Origin: Chrysopilus asiliformis
Taxonomy: Eukaryota; Arthropoda; Insecta; Diptera; Rhagionidae
Reading direction: 5' to 3'
Assembly (NCBI GenBank): GCA_964034945.1
Contig: OZ035961.1
Span: 61,961,129-62,025,128, forward strand
DNA length: 64,000 nt
This document shows positions 56,827 to 64,000 of the stretch, one piece after another (position 1 is the stretch's first letter; every line of letters begins with the position of its first letter). The notes beneath the pieces were generated by a model that did no database searches, was not told the origin of the DNA, and worked only from the letters and a program-made list of their open reading frames with translations. The translations under genes were made by a program, and so were the position numbers.

Positions 56827-58945
56827 CAAATCGGCAGTGCTGCGATTTTTGGGACTTTTAAAATATATAGCGCGATTTATTCCAAATTTATCGAAATTAA
56901 CCGCCGGACTACGAAACTTAACGCGAAACGATGTACAATTCAAATGGACTGACGAACATGACAAAGAATTTATGAATTTATTGAACATTGTGAAATCGGA
57001 ACAAATACTCGCAATATATGATCCAAATAAACCAATCGTGATCCAAACGGACGCATCTAAGGACGGTTTGGGGTGTGTTCTGGTTCAAGATGGGCGACCA
57101 GTATCATTTGCATCGAGAACATTGAGTAAAAGCGAGCAAAAATGGGCCCAAATAGAGAAGGAGTTGTTGGCAATAGTGTTTTCCTGTCAGCGATTTCATT
57201 TCTATGTGTATGGACGATCATTCACGGTCGAAAGTGACCATAAACCACTCGAGACATTAATCAAACGAGACATTGACGACGTATCAACGAGACTTCAGCG
57301 AATGTTTATGCTTTTATTAAAATATCCAAACATGACCGTCATGTATAAGCCGGGCAAAGACATGTTGATCGCGGATTGCCTATCAAGAGCACAATTAACG
57401 GAAATAGAAGAAATAGAAGAGCTGACAAGTGTGATTCATTCAGGTACGAAATCGGTTTGCATATCGGAAGACAATTATAATCATTATCGGGAAATAATTA
57501 AATCAGATGAAAAATACAAACGCATATGCAATTATGTAGAAAACAAATGGCCAGGATTCCATCAACTTGATGAATTCAGCCAGAAATTTCATAAGCTAAA
57601 ATCGGAACTACACGTAGAAAACGAATTGCTATTTTGTAACCACCGCTTAGTAATACCAACGGAATTACAACCAAAAATTGCCAATTGGCTGCATGAATCA
57701 CATTTGGGGATTGAAAAAACACTTTCGCGAGCTCGCATGTTATACTATTGGCCGGGAATGAGCAAACAAATAAAAGGAATTGTTGAATCATGCGCGATTT
57801 GTGAGAAATTTAAGAGAAATAATCAAAAGGAACCGCTAAAACAGGAAGAAAGCCCAATGTACCCATACGCGATCGCGGCTATGGACATTTTTGAATATGC
57901 CGGACATGATTTCATTGCAATAATTGACTCGTACTCAAACTATTTGACTGCATGTAGACTAAACAACAAGACCTCTAAACATGTAATTGGGAAAGTTCGG
58001 GAAGTTTTTGACATAATTGGTTACCCTTCAGTTGTCAGATGTGATAATAATCCATTCAGTTCGGCAGAATTTGATCGATTTGCATCAGAATTCAATGTAC
58101 GGTTTAAATTTTCAAGCCCACGTTACCCCCAAAGTAATGGACTGGCTGAAAAAGGAGTAGCAATTGCAAAAAATATTTTGAAGCGATGCTATGAGATGAA
58201 TGAGGTCGATCAATTTCAATATCGAATACTTGAATATAACACTACGCCGGTAGCAGGCATGAAATTAACACCATCGGAATTGTTTTTTGGAAGATTGATA
58301 AAAACTAAATTACCAGTAATAAACTCAAAATTGATTAGAAATAATATAGCGGAACAAGAAATCAAACAAAAATTTGAAAATAGAAAACAAAAGCAAAAAT
58401 ACTATTATGATAGAAATGCAAAGTCGTTACCAACACTAGAAGTTGGTGATACAGTCATTTTTAAGAAAAATAAAAGGGAATGGAACTATGGTACAATAGT
58501 TGGCGATGTAAATGGAAAATCGTATCTAATTAGGGACAGTTTTAATAATCACTTTAGAGGAAATCGTAGATTTATTGCAAAATCAAAGAATGCGGGATTT
58601 AATCCCAGTGATCTATTATTTGATGAAAATGTAAGAATAAGCCGGGAAACATGTAGCGATCAGTTTAAGGAAATTCAAATAGTACCACCATCAAATCAAT
58701 CACATAATGAAATTGATTCAGACCATTGTGAGGTGAATAAACAGGAACTACCGGTAGCCGACACTGATACTCCTGTATCATCATCGGATGAATTTGAAAC
58801 TGCTGGTAGCCCTGGTTCAGGATCTGACGCTGAATCAAGTAGTGACACGTCACATATTGTTAATTTACCTGTGACGCCACAACGTTTTCTTACAACGCGT
58901 AGCGGTCGAGCAGTTCGACCACCTAAACGGTATGGTTTTGATTAA
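56827..58945 (+). pseudogene. Gypsy pol: RT thumb end, RNase H, integrase (RT core deleted)
   Basis: Open frame from the deletion point to 58945. It begins at the connection region after the RT palm (LRFLGLLKYIARFIPNL), so the YxDD catalytic motif is lost. RNase H: IQTDASKDGLGCVL, EKELLAIVF, ESDHKPLE, LIADCLSR. Integrase: HHCC finger (HESHLG...CAICEK), first Asp in AAMDIFEY, second in VVRCDNNPF, Glu in NGLAEKGVAIAK. The tail is Ser- and Asp-rich, ending VRPPKRYGFD. RNase H and integrase look intact. Confidence 0.87.
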
Positions 58946-58954
58946 GCCATTTAA

Positions 58955-59331
<377 letters not shown>

Positions 59332-59380
59332 GTACTCCCCCCTCAGCGACAGCGTCAAAACAAAAAAAAAAAATATTTAA

Positions 59381-62300
59381 TTAATTAATACTATCTTCAA
59401 TATATGCTGGTTTGAGTCTATCAACAGAAATTCGTTTTTCTTTACCATCAATTAAAAGAAGAAAGGTTTTACTTCCACGTTCTAAAATAGTATACGGCCC
59501 GATATATGGCTGTTGCAAGGATTTCTTGACTGAATCAACACGAACAAAAACTTTGGAACAATGTTGGAGATCTTTAAATACAAATACCCTTTTATTAGAA
59601 TGATTCGATGTGGAAATTGGACGAATTGAATTGAAATGCTCTTTAAGCAACTGTAAAAACTCATGTTCGTTAATTTCCGTAGTTGTTTCATTAAACATTT
59701 CACCTGGCAATCTAATTGTGGTACCATAAACAAGTTCAGAAACAGTTGAGCCTAGATCTTCCTTAATAGAAGTTCTTAGCCCTAACAAAATTGTTGGTAA
59801 ACTTCGTAACCAATTTTTCTTAGAATGACTTTTAATAGCAGTTTTCAAAGTTCGGTGCCAACGTTCTACTAAACCGTTAGATGATGGATGATATGGCGAA
59901 GTTCGCCAACGTTCTATACCGAAAATTTTTAAGAATTCATTAAATAAATTAGCTTCAAATTGCCTACCTTGATCAGTAGAAATTTTTAAAGGTACACCAA
60001 AACGAGATATCCAACCGGAATAAAAACCAAATGCCACTGTATCTGAAGTTATATCTTTTAAAGGAATTACTTCTGCCCAGCGAGTATATCTATCAATGCA
60101 TGTCAGACAATAAGAATGACCATCAATTTGAGGAAGTGGACCAATAATATCTAAATGTACATGTGAAAAACGTTGTTTAGGTAACTCAAATGGAGCAATA
60201 GGACTAACAACGTGTTTAGAAATTTTAGATTTTTGACAGTTAATACAATTACGAGCCCACGTTGTGCAATCAGTTTTAAGAGATGGCCAAATGAATCTTG
60301 ATGAAACAAGTTTAACTGACGTTTTGACACCAGGATGTGCAAGATTATGCAATTGTAAAAACACTTGTTTGCGAAAACTTTTAGGAACAAAAGGTCTTTG
60401 AACTCCTGAAGAAACATCGCAAAATAAAAATAATAATGAGCCTGGAATTGGACATTGTTTTAAACTTAAAACAGTTGATTTTGTAATCTTATCAAAATCA
60501 GGATCATTTTTTTGTTCTAAAGCCATTTTTTCAAAATTAATTGAATCAGGAAATGATAATTCATCTATTCGAGACAATGCGTCTGCAACGACATTATCTT
60601 TCCCTGATATATGTCTAATATCTGTGGAAAATTGGCCAATTAAATCAAGATGACGTAACTGTCTAGGTGAGGCTTTTTCTGGTTTCTGTCTAAAAGCAAA
60701 AGTTAGTGGTTTGTGATCAGTATAAATCGTAAATTGACGACCTTCTAGCAAATGTTTGAAGTGACGAACCGCCATGTATATAGCTAGAAGTTCACGATCA
60801 TACGCACTATATTTCCTTTCTGCTACTTTTAATTTCAACGAGAAAAAACTTAGTGGTTGCCAAAAATCTGCAACTTTTTGTTGAACAACTGCTCCAATTG
60901 CTGAATCGGAAGCATCAACCATTAAACACAATTCAGAAGAAATCACAGGGTGGGCTAATAAAACAGCATTAGATAAAGATTCTTTACAGTTTTCAAATGA
61001 TGCAATACTATCTTCATTCCAAGCAATAACTGATTTATCATTTCTCTTACTATTCTTTAGAAAATCATTAAGTTTGGCTTGATTTTGGGCAGCATTTGGA
61101 AGAAACCGCCGATAAAAATTTAACATGCCAAGAAAACGACGCAAATCACACACTCTTTCTGGTAACTTGTAATTTAAAATTGTTTCAACTTTAGATGGAA
61201 GTGGAGAAATTCCTTGATCAGAAAGTAAATGTCCCAAAAATTGAACTTCAGATTTACCAAAAATACATTTGTCAATGTTAATCACTAAACCATATTTTAT
61301 AAATCGATCATAAAGCTGTCTTAAATGACTTAAATGTTCTGATAAATCTTTTGAAGCAATAAGAACATCATCCAAATAAACATAACAAAAATCTAAACCA
61401 CGAGTAACTTCATGCATAAACCTTTGAAAAGATTGTGCTGCATTTCGTAACCCAAACGTCATACACGGAAATTCAAATAAACCAAAAGGAGTTATTATAG
61501 CTGTTTTTTCTATATCTGCCTCATGAACGGGTATTTGATGATACGCGCGAACCAAATCTAATGTTGAAAAAATTTTACAACCATGTAAATTTTGAGCAAA
61601 ATCTTGTATGTGTGGAATTGGATAACGATCGGGTACAGTTATCGCATTAAGTTGTCGATAATCCCCACAAGGTCTCCAATCCCCATTTTTCTTTTTGACA
61701 AGATGTAATGGACTTGCCCAATTACTCTTTGAAGGACGGCAAATGCCAGCTTGAAGCATAAATCCAAATTCTTTTTTGGCACATTCAAATTTTTCAGGAT
61801 CAAGTCTTCGAGGTCTAGAAAAAACTGGTGGACCATTAACAGTTATAAAATGTTCAACATCATGAACAGCAATTTCATTTTTAAAAGATTCCCGTGTTAT
61901 GACTTTGAACTCTTCTAATAATTTTGCAAAGCATTCGTCTAAATTTTTAGAAAAGATAGTAGAAAGATTAAGAATTTCACAGGAACTAATTTGACCTTTT
62001 GAAGATAAAGATGTCTTGTTGTCTATTAAACGTTTATTTTTTAAATCAACACATAAACCGAAATGATCTAAAAAATCCGCGCCTAAAATTGGACGAGAAA
62101 CCTCTGCTATATAAAATGGAAATGAAAATTGTCGTCTAAGTCCAAGATCTAAACACAATAGTTTGCGACCAAACGTATTAATTTTAGTGCCGTTAACAGC
62201 AAATAGTTTAAAAGGAGAAGATGTTAAAGAACTCTTATTTCTAAATAAAGATACTGGAAATACAGAAACATCAGCACCTGTATCAACTAAATATGAACAA

Positions 62301-62401
62301 TTTGTACTATTGTCAAATATGAAAAGACGACTTGAGTTAAAGCCTGATTCATCGGTCGCCTCGATTGAATGGCGAATTAGTTTTCCGATGAATTTTGAGA
62401 A
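59381..62401 (-). CDS. Gypsy pol polyprotein (protease, RT, RNase H, integrase)
   Basis: Open in the -1 frame relative to gag from 62401 to the stop at 59381, 1006 codons, overlapping gag by 25 nt; expression by -1 frameshift is inferred. Protease: [13 protein letters not shown] and later [31 protein letters not shown] and catalytic [10 protein letters not shown]. RNase [45 protein letters not shown]. Integrase: HHCC finger (HNLAHPG...CINCQ), [30 protein letters not shown]. The C-terminal domain ends [11 protein letters not shown]. All catalytic residues expected for each domain are present. There is no env. No stop or shift is seen. Confidence 0.92.
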   Translation of the reverse strand, partial: FSKFIGKLIRHSIEATDESGFNSSRLFIFDNSTNCSYLVDTGADVSVFPVSLFRNKSSLTSSPFKLFAVNGTKINTFGRKLLCLDLGLRRQFSFPFYIAEVSRPILGADFLDHFGLCVDLKNKRLIDNKTSLSSKGQISSCEILNLSTIFSKNLDECFAKLLEEFKVITRESFKNEIAVHDVEHFITVNGPPVFSRPRRLDPEKFECAKKEFGFMLQAGICRPSKSNWASPLHLVKKKNGDWRPCGDYRQLNAITVPDRYPIPHIQDFAQNLHGCKIFSTLDLVRAYHQIPVHEADIEKTAIITPFGLFEFPCMTFGLRNAAQSFQRFMHEVTRGLDFCYVYLDDVLIASKDLSEHLSHLRQLYDRFIKYGLVINIDKCIFGKSEVQFLGHLLSDQGISPLPSKVETILNYKLPERVCDLRRFLGMLNFYRRFLPNAAQNQAKLNDFLKNSKRNDKSVIAWNEDSIASFENCKESLSNAVLLAHPVISSELCLMVDASDSAIGAVVQQKVADFWQPLSFFSLKLKVAERKYSAYDRELLAIYMAVRHFKHLLEGRQFTIYTDHKPLTFAFRQKPEKASPRQLRHLDLIGQFSTDIRHISGKDNVVADALSRIDELSFPDSINFEKMALEQKNDPDFDKITKSTVLSLKQCPIPGSLLFLFCDVSSGVQRPFVPKSFRKQVFLQLHNLAHPGVKTSVKLVSSRFIWPSLKTDCTTWARNCINCQKSKISKHVVSPIAPFELPKQRFSHVHLDIIGPLPQIDGHSYCLTCIDRYTRWAEVIPLKDITSDTVAFGFYSGWISRFGVPLKISTDQGRQFEANLFNEFLKIFGIERWRTSPYHPSSNGLVERWHRTLKTAIKSHSKKNWLRSLPTILLGLRTSIKEDLGSTVSELVYGTTIRLPGEMFNETTTEINEHEFLQLLKEHFNSIRPISTSNHSNKRVFVFKDLQHCSKVFVRVDSVKKSLQQPYIGPYTILERGSKTFLLLIDGKEKRISVDRLKPAYIEDSIN

Positions 62402-63165
62402 CTACTAGTTTGAGAATAATTGCAAGGTTTAATGCATTTCAAAGCTTTATCTTTGAAATTAAAATGATAAAAGCATAAACCTCCATTAGATTTTGATCTA
62501 GATCTATTTCTAAATTTGCTACTAAAATTTGTTCTATTATGAGAACGTGAGCGACTTAAATTTGTTACTTGCTCAGTTAAAATTTTAACTTGTTCTTCCA
62601 TAGATTTAAAATTTGAATTTGTAGACGTTGTGCAAATTTCAGAAGAATTAGTTACCTCAACAATTTTATCAGCCATAGAACCTAAATTATCTAAACTTCC
62701 AATACTAACCGATAAAATTGCTTGAGTTTGTGTTGGAAGACGTTGAAGCCATAGTGATTTCAGAACTTCATTTCCAACACCAGAACCAGCCAGATCACGC
62801 ATTTCTCTCAAAAGATGAGATGGTTTTTTGTCATTTAATGCTACTCCAGAAATTAACTTTTTAAATTTGGATTCATCTGATTCCACGAATCGTTCCAAAA
62901 TTTTTGTTTTTAAATTTAAATATTTATCAGATGCAGGAGGATTCCGAATAACATCTGCAACTTGTGAAAGCACACTTGACTCGACTCTACCAACGATATA
63001 ATTAAATTTAGTTTCATCTCTGATTATATTGCCAATCGCAAATTGTGATTCTATCTGACAAAACCAGAGATGAGGGTCATTCCTCCAAAATTCAGGCAGT
63101 TTTACAGATACAGAATTAACTGCTGTGTTTGCACCTACAATCTCATTTCGCTGAGGAGAGGACAT
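62377..63165 (-). CDS. Gypsy gag
   Basis: 262 codons from the ATG at 63165 ([17 protein letters not shown]). An in-frame extension upstream to 63273 is hydrophobic and unlike gag, so the internal ATG is preferred. The capsid region has [20 protein letters not shown] and [10 protein letters not shown]; then comes a coiled-coil-like stretch and an Arg/Ser-rich segment ([20 protein letters not shown]). The ending, [15 protein letters not shown], is followed by a PC, the CX2-type gag terminus common in insect Gypsy elements. It ends at 62377, just inside pol. Confidence 0.88.
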   Translation of the reverse strand: MSSPQRNEIVGANTAVNSVSVKLPEFWRNDPHLWFCQIESQFAIGNIIRDETKFNYIVGRVESSVLSQVADVIRNPPASDKYLNLKTKILERFVESDESKFKKLISGVALNDKKPSHLLREMRDLAGSGVGNEVLKSLWLQRLPTQTQAILSVSIGSLDNLGSMADKIVEVTNSSEICTTSTNSNFKSMEEQVKILTEQVTNLSRSRSHNRTNFSSKFRNRSRSKSNGGLCFYHFNFKDKALKCIKPCNYSQTSSSQNSSEN

Positions 63166-63380
63166 GACTGATAATATGTAGTTATAATCACTGATTGTAA
63201 ACTTAAGCAAACCCGAAAGTAATATTGATAGAATAATTAAAAATAATTTAAGAAGCAGAAAACTATTGATCAAAATTATTTACAACTGTACATACAATTA
63301 CTAAAATATTGTACAAATTAGTTAAATATTGAAATGCGATACAAAAGTTACTAACAAAGATATACTAATTAAGATATTAT

Positions 63381-63540
63381 ACTTGAAAATCCAGCCTTTT
63401 TGTTTCAAAATCTTCTGATTACATCCTTCTAATACTTGAAAATCCAGACTTTTTGTTTTAAAATCTTCTAATTACATCCTTCTAATACTTGAAAATCCAG
63501 ACTTTTTGTTTTAAAATCTTCTGAATATGTCTTTCTTTAT
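63381..63540 (-). repeat. 53-bp tandem repeat in the Gypsy leader
   Basis: Three units of ACTTGAAAATCCAG...ATCCTTCTAAT starting at 63381, 63434 and 63487, in the untranslated leader between the primer-binding site and gag. Such repeats may hold regulatory or packaging signals; that is inference. Confidence 0.88.
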
Positions 63541-63685
63541 TGCAGCAAACAGGATTCAAATTAAGTTTCAATATTTTGATTGAAGAAATTCGTAGCTTAT
63601 TCAATAAATAAATCCTTCCTAGTTAAGTTCTGGTAATTCAAAAATTCTTGAATTACAATTCTTTTAGAACTATAGAAATTCTAAA

Positions 63686-63698
63686 GTCGGGGTCACCA
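63686..63698 (-). promoter_or_regulatory. young Gypsy primer-binding site
   Basis: TGGTGACCCCGAC on the minus strand, 4 nt inside the 5' LTR end (…TCTCA, then TAAT). Confidence 0.8.
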
Positions 63699-63702
63699 AT
63701 TA

Positions 63703-63959
63703 TGAGAAATATATATGATAATATTTAATGAATTATCATCCCATATATATAATATTAAAAATCAACTTTAATAAAATATTATTTAATTAGAATTTTAATT
63801 TTTAATTGAGACTACAAATATTTTAAAGTTACAATAAAAGTAGTTGACAAAAGAATGAATCATTTTAATATAATTTTGATCAAAGACAAAACGATTTTAA
63901 TTTTATTTTTTATTTCAAAGTGATTTTTTAAAAAATTAAATCATTAAATAACGAACTGC

Positions 63960-63963
<4 letters not shown>
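63703..63963 (-). repeat. young Gypsy 5' LTR
   Basis: 261 bp, TGTGGCAGTTCG at 63963 to TTTCTCA at 63703. It is nearly identical to the LTR at 59073-59331. The promoter is expected here, but no single TATA can be chosen in such AT-rich sequence. Confidence 0.93.

Positions 63964-64000
<37 letters not shown>
63964..64000. repeat. (TA)n microsatellite, right part
   Basis: Continuation of the TA tract at 58957-59072, running off the right edge, with a TTT interruption like that at 59063. Confidence 0.95.

Noticed and set aside
63165..63273. Longer gag starting at 63273
   Set aside because: The extra 36 residues are hydrophobic leader-region sequence; the internal ATG at 63165 matches usual gag starts better.

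Overview
The window is AT-rich eukaryotic DNA, almost certainly from an insect and most likely a dipteran. It contains spliced exons, many transposable-element families, and a short repeat (flanked by TATACCC...GGGTATA, with a GTCY microsatellite inside) that matches the DINE-1/INE-1 Helentron architecture known from flies. Only one piece looks like ordinary host coding sequence: three exons of a C1-domain protein on the minus strand (24202-24649), probably RhoGEF2-like. Almost everything else is transposon, and most of it is nested and broken. Target-site duplications (TSDs) and rejoined reading frames allow many insertions to be ordered.

Layout, left to right. (1) 1-14512: one Copia-type retrotransposon on the minus strand (5' LTR 13834-14512, then primer site, gag, protease and integrase, running off the left edge). 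It is cut by a piggyBac relic at TTAA (241-1805), a 5'-complete I-clade LINE with a 12-bp TSD (1918-8466), a Helitron at A^T (9023-12860) and a DINE in the LTR. The LINE itself carries a small TIR element with a spliced Myb/SANT (zeste-like) gene and a second MITE. (2) 14513-21373: Helitron fragment, old DINE copies, a Tc1/mariner MITE, a piggyBac internal-deletion derivative, a Penelope-like element with GIY-YIG endonuclease, and further inverted-repeat elements. (3) 22474-28990: a hAT element containing a Harbinger-type MITE, the C1-domain exons, and a decayed Transib/RAG1-like transposase split by another hAT. (4) 29285-34713: LINE tail, 5'-truncated Gypsy with an LTR bounded by a perfect 92-bp inverted repeat, DINE, piggyBac relic and mariner fossil. 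(5) 34738-39552: integrase and env of an errantivirus-like endogenous element broken by four insertions from different families. (6) 39553-51520: DINEs, an errantivirus RT relic, a Bel/Pao integrase fragment, a cluster of Helitron 5' ends, and a hAT-type foldback element inside a DINE. (7) 51662-55183: about 3.5 kb of an 8-bp satellite (CTGTCAGT)n grown from a transposon-borne seed. (8) 55184-64000: a Gypsy that has lost its RT core, followed by a (TA)n tract holding a nearly intact, very young Gypsy (59073-63963) with almost identical LTRs.

No genes cooperate in a host pathway here. The sequence records repeated insertion, decay and microsatellite expansion inside what is probably a long intronic or intergenic region around the C1-domain gene. 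Elements most likely to be informative are the Myb/SANT-carrying element, the RAG1/Transib-like pseudogene, the 92-bp inverted-repeat LTR, the satellite, and the young Gypsy.
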